Shown piece after piece: positions 19,412 to 28,932 of a stretch of DNA of 64,000 nt. The notes below the pieces were generated by a model. It ran no database searches. It worked only from the letters and a program-made list of their open reading frames with translations, and was not told the origin of the DNA. This DNA is from Oscillatoria sp. FACHB-1406 (GTDB taxonomy: Bacteria > Cyanobacteriota > Cyanobacteriia > Cyanobacteriales > Spirulinaceae): the NCBI RefSeq assembly GCF_014698145.1, contig NZ_JACJSM010000022.1:34202-98201 (forward strand), read 5' to 3'. The first letter of the stretch is position 1, and each line of letters begins with the position of its first letter. The position numbers and the translations under genes were made by a program.

Positions 19412-20339
19412 ATGCCCGAAACCACCAGCCAAGTTGCCGAACCTGCTAATGGTATGGTTTATGCGATCGGTACTCTCGGTTACGACTTCGGCACTGAAGC
19501 CCGCCGCGACACCTTCAAACAGTTGATGCCCCCCTACACCATTCAAGGCAGTCAGATTCCTGCCAACCCTTACGACGCGCGGCAAATGGTGGATTACCTG
19601 GCTGAGAACCTGTCGGAAATGAAGTCGCTGATTTGGACGCTGAACCTGGAATCTCCAGTTTACGCGATCGAACCTACGGGTTCCTTATCCGGCAATGTCT
19701 ACGCCATCCTGCAAGACCTCCTCGCCGGTCAAGTCGAAGCCGAAGACAGTGCAGCTTACATCGAGCGAGTCAACATTCCCGGTCTAATTACGGGTCGCAC
19801 CGTGCGCCTGTTCTCCGGTCAAGTCGTCCCCGTCATCGAACTCCCAAGCCCTCGCGTGATGTACGGCTGGCACGTCAACACCCTAGTAGATGCCGCCCTA
19901 GAAGCGGTTGGAGCAAAACAGGATGCTGATGAAAAGCAAATGCGCCGCACCCTCAGCAGCTTCCTGAATCGAATCTACTACGATCTCCGCAACCTGGGGC
20001 AAACCTCCCAAGACCGCGCCCTCAACTTCGCTGCAACCAATGCTTTCCAAGCGGCGCAAACCTTCTCAGAAGCCGTCGGGGCGGGGATGGAACTCGGTAG
20101 CATTAATGTGTCCAAGAGTCCCTTCTGTCGGCTGGATAACGATTGTTGGGACGTGCAACTGAAATTCTTCGATCCGGAAGACTACCGTCGCGCCAAGAAC
20201 TTCCGGTTTACCATAGATGTGAGCGATCTCATGCCCGTTACTCTGGGCGAGGTGCGTTCTTGGTCGTCGTCTGATTAAGATGAATTCCGAAGTGATTTCG
20301 TAGGATGGGTTAGTTCATATTCAAAAAATATAGCGAAAG
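19188..20339. repeat. Pair of 21-bp direct repeats flanking the PatG-like gene
   Basis: ATTCAAAAAATGTAGCGAAAG at 19188-19208 (21 bases, here shown with its one variable base G) recurs at 20319-20339 with A in place of G. One lies upstream of the PatG-like gene, the other upstream of the following Uma2 gene. They could be insertion footprints or a shared regulatory sequence. Confidence 0.6.
19412..20278 (+). CDS. Free-standing PatG C-terminal-like protein
   Basis: A 288-residue soluble protein resembling the non-protease C-terminal region of PatG-type cyanobactin maturation proteases: MVYAIGTLGYDFGTEARRD, SLIWTLNLESPVYAIEPTG, GLITGRTVRLFSGQVVPVI, FLNRIYYDLRNLGQT and CWDVQLKFFDPE then FTIDVSDLMPVTLG. 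There is no subtilisin domain, no PatA/PatF and no precursor peptide in the window. The start at 19412 has AGGA eight bases upstream; the frame is open further 5' but has no ATG. Function of free-standing copies is unknown. Confidence 0.75.
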   Translation: MPETTSQVAEPANGMVYAIGTLGYDFGTEARRDTFKQLMPPYTIQGSQIPANPYDARQMVDYLAENLSEMKSLIWTLNLESPVYAIEPTGSLSGNVYAILQDLLAGQVEAEDSAAYIERVNIPGLITGRTVRLFSGQVVPVIELPSPRVMYGWHVNTLVDAALEAVGAKQDADEKQMRRTLSSFLNRIYYDLRNLGQTSQDRALNFAATNAFQAAQTFSEAVGAGMELGSINVSKSPFCRLDNDCWDVQLKFFDPEDYRRAKNFRFTIDVSDLMPVTLGEVRSWSSSD

Positions 20340-20390
20340 GCAGTGCTGTATTTTTCTTACACTGCTGCATAACCTGAAGGAGCAACAAAT

Positions 20391-20987
20391 ATGATTCAAA
20401 CGCGCCCTAAAAAACTGACCTTTGAGGAATACCTCGAGTATGAAGATGAAACCGATAACCGCTACGAACTCATCGATGGAGAATTAATTGCCTTGCCCCC
20501 AGAATCAGGATTGAATGATTTTATCGCTCGCTTCTTACTCTTCCTTTTTGCCAGTCAAAATCTCGTCCCCCTGAAACTGCTTGCTATCCACACCTGCGAA
20601 ATTCAAGTCCCCATTCTGCAACCCGGAGATGCTGCCAATCGTTACCCCGATTTAGTGGTATTGCACGAAGAACATTGGCAGTTAACCCAAAAACGACTCA
20701 CGATTACCTTGGAAATGCCGCCACCGCAATTGGTGGTGGAAATTGTCAGTCCCGGACGCATCGGGAAAGAACGAGACTACCTTCGCAAGCGAGCGCAATA
20801 TGCCGCAGTTTCTATTCCTGAGTATTGGATTATCGATCCTCAAAAACAAACTGTTTCGGTGTTATTATTAGAAGGAAATTCTGGGCAATATTGCGATCGC
20901 GTTTTTCGAGGACAAGACTCTCTTGTTTCTCCTACCTTTCCAACTTTACAGTTAACAGTAGAACAGCTTTTTGCATCAATCGACTAA
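20391..20987 (+). CDS. Uma2 family endonuclease (DUF820)
   Basis: 198 residues with the Uma2 core: LTFEEYLEYEDETDNRYELIDGE at the N-terminus, the NRYPDLVVLHEEH acidic site, and VVEIVSPGRIGKERDYLRKRAQYAAVSIPEYWIIDPQ, the E-x-V and D-Y-R-K-x2-Y region of the restriction-like fold. GGAGCAACAAAT precedes the ATG (GGAG at suitable spacing). It is the second of three copies in the window and not a close paralogue of the first. Confidence 0.88.
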   Translation: MIQTRPKKLTFEEYLEYEDETDNRYELIDGELIALPPESGLNDFIARFLLFLFASQNLVPLKLLAIHTCEIQVPILQPGDAANRYPDLVVLHEEHWQLTQKRLTITLEMPPPQLVVEIVSPGRIGKERDYLRKRAQYAAVSIPEYWIIDPQKQTVSVLLLEGNSGQYCDRVFRGQDSLVSPTFPTLQLTVEQLFASID

Positions 20988-21064
20988 AGAATTACTAAAG
21001 TTTGGGGATTCCGGTAACAAATTGATTTGTTACTACGAGCGGGCGAAGGCTATTCACCTCTACC

Positions 21065-24010
21065 TCACTTCCGCGAACGATACCAGCGAACAAACAATTT
21101 TTCCAGTTCCACCCAAACAAACAACAAACTGCTGAAGCCCAAACAAATTAAGAGTTCCTGTTGGGTAAGCGGTACTGTCCCGAAGAAACTTTGCAGGGGG
21201 GGAACATAGACTAACATCAGTTGCAGCAAGGTGGTTACGGCAACAGCCCCTAAAAGAAAGGGATTAGAGAAGGGATTGACTTCGATCGCGAGTTGTGAGT
21301 GGGAACGGGCGGCGATCGCGTGTCCCATCTGTGCCAAACACAGCGAAGTAAAGACCATCGTCTTCCAACTATCGGGGCGATCGGTTCCCTGGACGTGGTT
21401 GTAAGCCCACACCATCAACGCGATACTGACGATGGCAAAAATAATGCCGATGCGAACGATATAAAGCCCCAATCCCCGCGCGAAAATATTCTCGTCGGGG
21501 CTAAACGGCGGACGGCGCATAACATTCGGTTCTGGCGGTTCGACAGCGAGGGCGAGGGCGGGCAGTCCGTCGGTAACAAGGTTCATCCAGAGGATTTGCA
21601 ATGGGGTTAAAGGAACTCCGCCCAATCCAAGCAGGGGGGCGGCGGCAATCGTAATTACTTCCCCGACGTTACTACCGAGAATATACTTAATAAAACGGCG
21701 GATATTAGTATAAACGACGCGCCCTTCTTCTGTGGCGGCAACGATGGTGGCGAAGTTATCGTCGAGCAGTACCATATCGCTGGCTTCTTTACTCACATCC
21801 GTGCCGGTGATGCCCATTGCAATGCCGATATCGGCTTGTTTGAGGGCGGGAGCGTCGTTGACCCCATCTCCCGTCATGGCGACGAATTTACCGCGTTTCT
21901 GGAGGGCGCGGACGATGCGGAGTTTGTGTTCGGGGGAGACGCGGGCGTAGATGCTGACGCGATCGACTTCGCTTTCAAGGTCTTCTTGGGACATTCGTTC
22001 TAGTTCTTTCCCCGACAGGGCGCGATCGCCAGTTTCGGCAATTCCGAGTTCGGAAGCGATCGCGGTTGCGGTAAGCTGGTGGTCGCCGGTAATCATCACC
22101 GGACGAATCCCTGCTTCACGACTGCGTTGAACGGCAAGTTTAACTTCTGGGCGGGGCGCATCTAACATCCCCACCAGTCCCAACCACACCATTTCGCGTT
22201 CGTTTTCTTCCTCCGTTCCCGCTTCCGGAACGGCTTGGAGGGATTTGCAGGCAAAGCCGAGAACGCGCAAGCCCCGAGCCGCCATTCCCTCATTGCTTTC
22301 TAGGATGGCTTGGCGTTGTTGTTCCGTCAGCGGTTCGATGTTTTCTCCCGATTGCACGAATTGACAGCGTTCTAGCACCAGTTCCGGCGAACCTTTGGAA
22401 AATAGGGAGTAGGGGGCGCTTTCAGCGTTGGGGTTTATCTGCGCCGAACCTCCACAAATAACGCTCATGCGCTTGCGCTCTGAGGAAAAGGGAAATTCGC
22501 CCATGCGCGCAAATTGTTTATCGAGTTCCTTTTGTTCGAGTCCGGCTTTCCCTGCGAGGGCAAGCAATGCGCCTTCGGTTGGGTCGCCGAGAATGTTCCA
22601 GCCATTACCGCTGTCGTTACCGCCGCTATTCTGTTGCAAAACGGCATCGTTGCAGAGAACGCAAGAGTGGAGTAAGCCTTGCAGTTCGCCGATCTCGCTG
22701 ACTCGAACCGGGCGATCGTTGTTGAGAAATTCGCCGGTGGGGGCGTAACCTTCGCCCGTGACGCGATACCGCCCGCCGACGGTTTCGACTTCCTGCACGA
22801 CCATTTTGTTTTGGGTGAGGGTTCCGGTTTTGTCGGAACAAATGGTGTTGACGCTACCGAGGGTTTCGACGGCGGGAAGTTTGCGAATGAGTGCGTTGCG
22901 GCGTACCATGCGCTGCGTCCCCAGGGCGAGGGTAACGGTAATGACGGCGGGCAGCCCTTCAGGCACGACGGCGACAGCCATGCTTAGGGAGACTTCGAGT
23001 AATTCTCGCAGGCGAGCGATACCGTCGGGTTGGAGGATGCGATCGATTCCTTTTTCGAGTACGCCAATGATGACGACGATGGCAACGAGAATGAGGGAAC
23101 CCGTGACGAGAACGTTGCCGAGTTGCGTCATTCGCTGCTGGAGGGGCGTGGGTTCGCTTTCCACCGATTGCAGCATTTGGGCGATGTTGCCGAGTTCGGT
23201 GTTCATTCCGGTGTCGGCGACAACGACTTTGGCACGTCCTTGGAGGATTTCAGTCCCCGAAAAGACCATGTTAATGCGATCGCCTAATGGGGTGTCTTCC
23301 CCTAGCTGTACGTCGGGACGCTTGGTAACGGCTTCTGCTTCTCCGGTTAAGGCGGATTCGCGCACTTGTAAGTTAGCGGCTTCGATTAATTGTCCGTCGG
23401 CTGCAACTTGCATTCCTGCTTCCAGCAGTAAGATATCGCCCGGAACGAGTTCGCGCGCTTCAATTTCAACGGGTTGCCCGTCTCGCAGGACGCGCACCTG
23501 CGGCGAGGCCATTTGTTTGAGGGCGGCGAGGGCTTTTTCGGCGCGACTTTCTTGGAGGTAGCCTAACAGTCCGTTCAGGATTACGATCGCTAGAATCGCG
23601 ATCGTATCTTTGAAAGGGATGCCTTCGGCTTTGCCTTCGCGCAAGTCAATATAGTCGAGAATGCCGGAGATAACCGCGACCGCAATCAGCATCAACAACA
23701 TAATATTGTTGAACTGATCGAGGAGAATTCTCCAAGCGCTTCGCCCCCCGCTTTCTGTAATTTCATTGAGGCCGTAGCGTTGCGATCGCGCACTCGCTTC
23801 GGCGGCACTCAATCCCGTGTTGGGATTACTTTCGAGTTGCTGAAGGGTTGTTTCGAGCGGTTGCGCGTACCAAGACGTTTTTGGGGAGGGAAGTTGTGCT
23901 GTCACGGGCATTTCAAACCTTAAAGCGAATGCCTCCCTTAACGAGCGATACGCATAAATACTGCTGGGGGTGCGATCGAGCGATTGAGAGGCTGTTACTT
24001 CTTTCATCAT
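21065..24010 (-). CDS. Cation-transporting P-type ATPase, Ca2+ type (P2)
   Basis: A 981-residue pump from the ATG at 24010; a second ATG (residue 34, preceded by TAAGG) would give 948, and I cannot decide between them. The actuator has [10 protein letters not shown] (222-230), the phosphorylation site is [10 protein letters not shown] with Asp393, the hinge is [32 protein letters not shown] at 347-356 is the transmembrane-4 calcium site of SERCA/PMCA-like pumps, and the C-terminal domain has six helices. It probably exports Ca2+ (or Mn2+) from the cytoplasm. Monocistronic. Confidence 0.92.
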   Translation of the reverse strand: MMKEVTASQSLDRTPSSIYAYRSLREAFALRFEMPVTAQLPSPKTSWYAQPLETTLQQLESNPNTGLSAAEASARSQRYGLNEITESGGRSAWRILLDQFNNIMLLMLIAVAVISGILDYIDLREGKAEGIPFKDTIAILAIVILNGLLGYLQESRAEKALAALKQMASPQVRVLRDGQPVEIEARELVPGDILLLEAGMQVAADGQLIEAANLQVRESALTGEAEAVTKRPDVQLGEDTPLGDRINMVFSGTEILQGRAKVVVADTGMNTELGNIAQMLQSVESEPTPLQQRMTQLGNVLVTGSLILVAIVVIIGVLEKGIDRILQPDGIARLRELLEVSLSMAVAVVPEGLPAVITVTLALGTQRMVRRNALIRKLPAVETLGSVNTICSDKTGTLTQNKMVVQEVETVGGRYRVTGEGYAPTGEFLNNDRPVRVSEIGELQGLLHSCVLCNDAVLQQNSGGNDSGNGWNILGDPTEGALLALAGKAGLEQKELDKQFARMGEFPFSSERKRMSVICGGSAQINPNAESAPYSLFSKGSPELVLERCQFVQSGENIEPLTEQQRQAILESNEGMAARGLRVLGFACKSLQAVPEAGTEEENEREMVWLGLVGMLDAPRPEVKLAVQRSREAGIRPVMITGDHQLTATAIASELGIAETGDRALSGKELERMSQEDLESEVDRVSIYARVSPEHKLRIVRALQKRGKFVAMTGDGVNDAPALKQADIGIAMGITGTDVSKEASDMVLLDDNFATIVAATEEGRVVYTNIRRFIKYILGSNVGEVITIAAAPLLGLGGVPLTPLQILWMNLVTDGLPALALAVEPPEPNVMRRPPFSPDENIFARGLGLYIVRIGIIFAIVSIALMVWAYNHVQGTDRPDSWKTMVFTSLCLAQMGHAIAARSHSQLAIEVNPFSNPFLLGAVAVTTLLQLMLVYVPPLQSFFGTVPLTQQELLICLGFSSLLFVWVELEKLFVRWYRSRK

Positions 24011-24149
24011 ATCTGAGGAGTAGGCCCTTCTTCTCAGTTGGGTAACGATGCAATTTCGGCTCGAGTGTTGATAGACTTTCTCTCGAGCCGAGCTTAATTA
24101 TTAGAGACCAGGATTAAGTTTCTACCTAAAATCTAGGAATCTTGTACTT

Positions 24150-24380
24150 CTATTTAGCCTCGATTGCGCTCGCTTTTAGTTGCGTGCAAACCGTGATTTT
24201 TGTGACCTGTCTCTGAGGGGGGATTTTCCCCTCACAAGTTAATGAATTAAAGGGTTGACCGGCAAACTTTTGCGTCTGACTAACTCGCATCATTGCCAAG
24301 GGCAAGGTTGCTGCAAAGGTCACTAAGACTGCCACCCAGAGCCAGACGTATTTGTGCATCTCACAACTTGAATATTGCAT
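24150..24380 (-). CDS. Small exported or anchored hypothetical protein
   Basis: 76 residues, or 69 from the internal ATG that begins MHKYVWLWVAVLVTFAA, which gives a clean signal anchor and is probably the real start. The remainder is soluble with two cysteines. It lies 13 bases after the preceding small membrane gene on the same strand, probably in the same transcript. No family recognised. Confidence 0.5.
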   Translation of the reverse strand: MQYSSCEMHKYVWLWVAVLVTFAATLPLAMMRVSQTQKFAGQPFNSLTCEGKIPPQRQVTKITVCTQLKASAIEAK

Positions 24381-24393
24381 AGGGTTTCTCTCC

Positions 24394-24714
24394 TTACTGT
24401 AATGGAAGATAGGGGAACAAAGGATGCCAAGACATCAGAGTTGCTAGCGTAAATAGACTAAACATCCCGAAAAACAGCGTTCTCGTTTTTATATTTCTTG
24501 ATTTTAAAAGGGGGTAGAGAATAACAAGACTGCCGAGCCAAGCAATAATAAATACTGTTTCCTTACCTGCATAGCTGCCAATATTACCCCACATTGGATT
24601 ATTGCTCGCACTACCCGGAATCCAGCTTCCTAACGTTTTTAATGAGGCTTCGCGCGCTTTAGAAGTATCGGACAGATGATGGGCTATCATCAGTCTATTA
24701 ATAATTAGTTGCAA
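24394..24714 (-). CDS. Small two-helix membrane protein
   Basis: 106 residues with two helices (about 53-68, VFIIAWLGSLVILYPLL; about 78-96, TLFFGMFSLFTLATLMSWHPL). The N-terminal third is polar. An internal ATG at residue 9 is an alternative start. It follows the exbD genes on the same strand after a gap of about 110 bases, so cotranscription is possible. Function unknown. Confidence 0.55.
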   Translation of the reverse strand: MQLIINRLMIAHHLSDTSKAREASLKTLGSWIPGSASNNPMWGNIGSYAGKETVFIIAWLGSLVILYPLLKSRNIKTRTLFFGMFSLFTLATLMSWHPLFPYLPLQ

Positions 24715-24827
24715 TAAGTCTTTTAACCCTGAATTGGCACGCTATTTCTGACTGACGGGCAGAGCCAGCATTGGCTGCGATCGCAACCTTTCCTTCGCTA
24801 TATACCTTTATATTGCTTGAAAGCTGC

Positions 24828-25244
24828 TTACTGGGCTTCAATTCCTAGCGAGACGCGATCGCTTCCGACTTTCCGCATCTCTGCCAGCAATTGAACGACT
24901 TTTTCGTAATTGGCTTTTGGGGCGGCTACTAAGACCGCAGTATTCTGTGGATTTTGTGCTAAATGAGCTTGAATTGTTGAAAGTAATTGTTCTCGCTCTA
25001 CAGGCTTTTCGTCAACAATCAAACCATTGTTATCGTCGATTTTTACAATTAGGGGGGGCGGTGCATTATTATTCTGCTGCGCGCCGTTCTGTTCTGCTGG
25101 TAACTTAACTTCAACCCCTTCTAATGCTCCCGTCAGTATCATCGATAGTAAAATAAAGAACGTTAAAATAGACATTAAAACGTCCATCATCGGAACGAGG
25201 TTTATTTCCTCTATCTGATCTCTCTGTTGACTCTTGAATCGCAT
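24828..25244 (-). CDS. exbD: Biopolymer transport protein ExbD/TolR
   Basis: 138 residues with the ExbD layout: a short cytoplasmic N-terminus (EINLVPMMDVLMSILTFFILLSM) whose membrane helix carries the proton-path Asp (MMDVL), and a periplasmic domain ending LLAEMRKVGSDRVSLGIEAQ. With ExbB it couples the proton gradient to an outer-membrane process. It is the second ExbD in the cluster, 114 bases beyond the first. Confidence 0.92.
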   Translation of the reverse strand: MRFKSQQRDQIEEINLVPMMDVLMSILTFFILLSMILTGALEGVEVKLPAEQNGAQQNNNAPPPLIVKIDDNNGLIVDEKPVEREQLLSTIQAHLAQNPQNTAVLVAAPKANYEKVVQLLAEMRKVGSDRVSLGIEAQ

Positions 25245-25358
25245 TATAGTAAATGTTTTTTTGATTTAAGAAACGGCAAATAATGTTAGCAAAAACTAGC
25301 CAAGGTTTTTTACCGATCGAAAAAATAGCCAATATCAATAAAATTAATAGACTATCAA

Positions 25359-25778
25359 TTATCCCCTTTCAATTGCGAGCGAGACGTTCCCGCCTCCTAT
25401 TTTCATCATTCTTTTTAAGAGATTATCCACTTCTTGATACGATAATTCTCGGTCTGCCTTCAAAATAACCGTACCATCCTTATTTTTTTCAATATAAGCT
25501 TTCATTGCTTTTTCAATGTCAGCTTGTCCGGCTTGAGGATTTCCCTCTAACAAGACTTTTCCGTCCTTTTGCAAGCCAATCACCAGAGGTTTTTCTTCCT
25601 TTGCCTTCGCCCCACTTTCCGTTCCGGGTAACAGAATATCGCCGAGTTTCTGTCCCGTCATCGCCATTGAAGTCAAAATAAAAAAGGTCAACACAGACAT
25701 TAATACATCTAACATCGGGACGAGGTTGATTTGAGGCATTGATGCAGAGCTTTTCTGTTTTTTAAACCGCACGCTCAA
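25359..25778 (-). CDS. exbD: Biopolymer transport protein ExbD/TolR
   Basis: 139 residues, clearly paralogous to the downstream copy: QINLVPMLDVLMSVLTFFILTSMAMTG carries the membrane Asp, and the periplasmic domain ends LLKRMMKIGGGNVSLAIERG. Its start overlaps the exbB stop by four bases, so translation is coupled. Two dissimilar ExbD subunits may form a heteromeric complex or serve two partners. Confidence 0.93.
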   Translation of the reverse strand: MSVRFKKQKSSASMPQINLVPMLDVLMSVLTFFILTSMAMTGQKLGDILLPGTESGAKAKEEKPLVIGLQKDGKVLLEGNPQAGQADIEKAMKAYIEKNKDGTVILKADRELSYQEVDNLLKRMMKIGGGNVSLAIERG

Positions 25779-26494
25779 TACTCCTCAACAGCAAAAGTTT
25801 CATTCGCATAATTAGAAGTCGAATCTGGCAAAGCACGGGCTTCTGACTCTTCTTTAACTAGGGAAGGTTCGTACCACACCTGCCGATAAATCAATTCTAG
25901 TTCGCTTCCTACTTCAGAGAAATATTCGACTTGCTGGGCTTGAAAAGTGACTAAAACGCGAAAAACCAGCAGTGCGAGAATAGCAACAATCATACCTGTT
26001 GCGGTTGTAATCAATGCTTCGCCAATCCCGGCAGCAGCTTTTGTCGCTTGTTCTGCGGATGCGCCGCCTCCGATGTTAAGGTTATTGAAGGTGTTAATCA
26101 AACCCGTAACGGTTCCGAGTAAGCCGAGTAAGGGTGCGATCGCGACAACAGTTTCCAGGAACTTATCGCCCTTACGCATTTGCACGAACTCCTTATCTCC
26201 CGCCGCTTCCATCGCGAGGCGAAAGGTTTCGGGCGTGGGGCGTTTGAGTTGGAGGGGTGCTAGAAGAAAGCGTCCAATGGGGAGAAAGCGGGCGTGTTGG
26301 GCAATTTTTTCAGCTTCGTGAAGGTTGTAGCGCGCAGCATCGAGAACATCATGGACAATGCGGCTTTCTTGTGATAGCAAGCGACTCCAAAACCAGATGC
26401 GCTCGAAAGCAGTAGTAAAGGTAAAAATCGAGAGTGCTAGCAAGGGCCACATTACCGGGCCGCCTGCTATAAACATATCGTAAATCCGATTCAT
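25775..26494 (-). CDS. exbB: MotA/TolQ/ExbB proton channel protein
   Basis: 239 residues with three membrane helices: PVMWPLLALSIFTFTTAFERIW near the N-terminus, and the conserved pair LETVVAIAPLLGLLGTVTGLINTFN and EALITTATGMIVAILALLVFRV, the MotA/ExbB signature. It heads the exbB-exbD-exbD operon. No tonB or receptor gene lies in the window, so the driven process (siderophore uptake, or Tol-like envelope work) is unknown. Confidence 0.93.
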   Translation of the reverse strand: MNRIYDMFIAGGPVMWPLLALSIFTFTTAFERIWFWSRLLSQESRIVHDVLDAARYNLHEAEKIAQHARFLPIGRFLLAPLQLKRPTPETFRLAMEAAGDKEFVQMRKGDKFLETVVAIAPLLGLLGTVTGLINTFNNLNIGGGASAEQATKAAAGIGEALITTATGMIVAILALLVFRVLVTFQAQQVEYFSEVGSELELIYRQVWYEPSLVKEESEARALPDSTSNYANETFAVEEY

Positions 26495-26677
26495 GCGGCT
26501 GTCTAAGGAGAAAACTTAATCAGGGTTTAGCATATCCGAGTCTGATGGTCTTTAGGTTAAGAACCCATTAACTTTTGCGATTTATAAAGGTAAAATCGCC
26601 CAGAGTACGGATGTAATTGCTCGTAGCCGTAAATATGCTGCGATCGCAGACTGCAAGCAGAATTAATTAGTTCCAGC

Positions 26678-27370
26678 TTACGGTGGAGGCGGCGCGTATA
26701 AACCAATTTCAAATAAATCTCTAACTCCCGTCCACCCTTGCCCTAAAAACAGTAACAGGCTGAGGCAATTTAAAATAATGTGAAGGGTGCGCCAGCGGTT
26801 GCTGCGATCGCGGTGAATTTCTGGCACCATTGCTAAAGACGCGATCGCGAGAATCGCCGCCAGCGTTCCATAATAGAAATGAGAAATAAACCATTCGTTA
26901 TCGCGACGAAAGACGATGGCTTTTTCGGTAATCCCTAAGCGATCGAGATAACCAAAAATAATTAACCCCAAGCTGGTTAAAACGGCAAAGATTGCCCGCC
27001 AACGTCCCATCTGAGCGCGATAAAGCAGGATAAAGCAACTCACGGTTGCCACAAACATTGAAATAATCCAAATTGCTGCTGTTGGATTTTTGGCGAACAG
27101 GTTAACTTCTGGATTGAGAAATGCTTTGAATAGAAAGATGTAAGCGATCGCGATCAACCAAACGCCCACAACTGCTCCCGCCAACCAACGCCCCATACTA
27201 AAGTGTTCTCGTCCGACAGTCGCCGGAATTTTGCTTTTTTCACCGGCTACTGTTTTCAGACGACGCTGGCGAGTTTGCCAAGCAAAGTTAACGACAATTC
27301 CTAGGAGCGGATAGACGAAGAGAATCGCGATCGCGGGATGAATAATCCCAGCCCATTGTTCGGCATTCAT
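26678..27370 (-). CDS. DUF4079 membrane protein
   Basis: 230 residues with a pattern of about five to six helices typical of DUF4079, a cyanobacterial and plastid-related family with b561-like His positions. The N-terminus is EQWAGIIHPAIAILFVYPLLGIVVNFAWQTR, with His at the first helix; further His residues sit in FISHFYYGTLAAILAIASLAMVPEIHRD and in LHIILNC. A haem-binding or redox role is possible but not shown. It lies 56 bases from the DM13 gene on the same strand. Confidence 0.75.
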   Translation of the reverse strand: MNAEQWAGIIHPAIAILFVYPLLGIVVNFAWQTRQRRLKTVAGEKSKIPATVGREHFSMGRWLAGAVVGVWLIAIAYIFLFKAFLNPEVNLFAKNPTAAIWIISMFVATVSCFILLYRAQMGRWRAIFAVLTSLGLIIFGYLDRLGITEKAIVFRRDNEWFISHFYYGTLAAILAIASLAMVPEIHRDRSNRWRTLHIILNCLSLLLFLGQGWTGVRDLFEIGLYAPPPP

Positions 27371-27425
27371 CGTTGTTTTTGTGAAAGAATCTGAAGTTTA
27401 TACGTCTATCGGGCTATTTTAGGAT

Positions 27426-27875
27426 CTACGGGAGCGGCGCATAACCAAAAGTAACCTTAAATTTGCGACACCAGAGGGAAACCGTGCGAAAATCCTTTAC
27501 GTTTGTCCCTGCTGGAATTGCGTAACGCTGCGTCCCGCTGATTTTTTGTAACTTTCCTAAATTGAGATAATTCGATTCTGTATAACTTTTAGGCACGGCT
27601 TCTTTGTGAAGTAACACGAGAACATCCGGCCCTTCTTTAGTGCTAAACGCTTCGTCAAGAACCAGAAAACTTTGTCCATTTTCTGTTACAATACTTGCCG
27701 TTCCTTTCGTGGGTTCGTCAACGGAAACAAAAGACGCGCCCGACAAGCTTGGCGACGGTACAGTATTAGCAGGAGAGGCAGAAGCGTCAGTCCGGACAGG
27801 TGGAGGATTACTGCGAGGACAGCCCGCGATCGCAAAAGTTAAAATTCCGAGTAAAGTTAACAGATGCTTTGACAC
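27426..27875 (-). CDS. DM13-domain lipoprotein
   Basis: 149 residues. The signal peptide ends in the lipobox AIAGC (Cys19), followed by a Pro/Ser-rich spacer. Residues about 55-149 form a DM13 domain (GTASIVTENGQSFLVLDEAFSTKEGPDVLVLLH and YAIPAGTNVKDFRTVSLWCRKFKVTFGYAPL), including its conserved Cys in VSLWCR. DM13 domains are proposed redox modules. Just upstream of the DUF4079 gene on the same strand, which suggests a shared membrane redox function. Confidence 0.85.
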   Translation of the reverse strand: MSKHLLTLLGILTFAIAGCPRSNPPPVRTDASASPANTVPSPSLSGASFVSVDEPTKGTASIVTENGQSFLVLDEAFSTKEGPDVLVLLHKEAVPKSYTESNYLNLGKLQKISGTQRYAIPAGTNVKDFRTVSLWCRKFKVTFGYAPLP

Positions 27876-27925
27876 GATTAAAATAACCTCAAATAGCGAT
27901 ATCTCTATCGTATTCCCTGTTTTTT

Positions 27926-28618
27926 ATGCCCGCCATACCTTCTGCTGTCAATCTCGCTCAATTTGATACGTTAATGGTTCCGCAAGGGGCAGAATATCAA
28001 GCGGTTTGCCGAGGATTAAAAAAAGTAAAGGGAGTTACGCCGCAAGTTTTAGCACTCCCTGTCGGCGCGTCTTCAGTACAGAAGTATTTGCAACAACTCG
28101 ACTTTGTACCGGCGCGAGTTTTATTGTTGGGTTTGTGCGGGAGTTTGCAAGCAGAGTTAGGGATAGGCGATATTGTTGTCTATGAAAGTTGTCTGAATTT
28201 TACAACGCAAGCGCTCAAACTTTGCGATGTGAAGCTAACGCAAATGCTGGCGGAAAGTTTAGGAGAAAAAGCAGCGCGGGTGACGGGATTAACGTGCGAT
28301 CGCGTCATTTCCACCGCCGCCCAAAAACGCGCCATTTCCCGCGATTATCAGGCTGAAGTCGTCGATATGGAAGGATTTGCGGTTTTGGAAGGGTTAAGCG
28401 CGATCGGCGCATCTGTAGCGATGCTGCGCGTGGTTAGCGATGATTGTTACGGCGACATTCCCGATCTTTCTGGCACAATTAGCACCGACGGCAAACTAAA
28501 ACCGCTTTCTTTAACTTTTGCTTTTCTCAAACAACCGCTTGCCGCCCAACGTTTGATTCGCGGTTCTCTTAAAGGATTAAAGGTTTTGGAAAATCTTTTT
28601 TTGACGGACAATCGATAA
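27926..28618 (+). CDS. Phosphorylase superfamily (PNP/UDP-type) protein
   Basis: 230 residues with the nucleoside phosphorylase fold: VLLLGLCGSLQAELGIGDIVVYE matches the G-x-A-G-x-L and D-V-V-V strand region, and EVVDMEGFAVLEGLSAIG contains the DMEG motif that binds the ribose. RVVSDDCYGD corresponds to the catalytic Ser/Thr-Asp region (RxISD). It may split nucleosides, MTA, or adenosyl groups, but the substrate pocket cannot be assigned. It is transcribed divergently from the DM13 gene, 50 bases apart. Confidence 0.8.
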   Translation: MPAIPSAVNLAQFDTLMVPQGAEYQAVCRGLKKVKGVTPQVLALPVGASSVQKYLQQLDFVPARVLLLGLCGSLQAELGIGDIVVYESCLNFTTQALKLCDVKLTQMLAESLGEKAARVTGLTCDRVISTAAQKRAISRDYQAEVVDMEGFAVLEGLSAIGASVAMLRVVSDDCYGDIPDLSGTISTDGKLKPLSLTFAFLKQPLAAQRLIRGSLKGLKVLENLFLTDNR

Positions 28619-28627
28619 TTAATCAAC

Positions 28628-28711
28628 GGCACTGACTTAAGGCTGGTGGGCGCTGCCCACCCTACGAAATATCAATGTTTTGGGCAATTTTTCAACTCTT
28701 ATTTCAGTGCC
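28628..28711. mobile_element. MITE-like element, family C (copy 1)
   Basis: 84 bp with ends GGCACTGACTTAA and ATTTCAGTGCC (8-bp perfect terminal inverted repeat) and the inner palindrome GTGGGCGCTGCCCAC. A second copy is at 52829-52934. Confidence 0.75.
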
Positions 28712-28730
28712 ATTTGATAATTAATAACTC

Positions 28731-28855
28731 ATACCAGATTGATGTAAAGCTGCATAGAATGAAAAGAAAGTAGGGTGTGTTAGCGAAGCGTAACGCACCG
28801 TTATCCTGAGAATTGAGGAGAGTTGATTCTAGGCAGCGCAATCTTAAATTGGTAT
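28731..28855. mobile_element. MITE-like element, family B (copy 1)
   Basis: 125 bp with ends ATACCAGATT and AATTGGTAT and inner GGTGTGTTAGCGAAGCGTAA palindrome. It matches the copy at 37678-37800 in order and in most positions (CCTGAGAATTGAGGAGAGTT is shared). Confidence 0.75.
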
Positions 28856-28932
28856 CACCAGCGATCGTGTAATCTATCCCTCGATAGAGAACCGCGATCG
28901 CGCGTTATTTTCTTTACCCCCCTCGAATCCCA

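Larger units (their letters stand above)
28619..28932. other. Intergenic region with two inverted-repeat elements
   Basis: No gene. A family C element (28628-28711) and a family B element (28731-28855) lie side by side, followed by GCGATCG-rich DNA up to the end of the MlaE gene. Confidence 0.7.
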
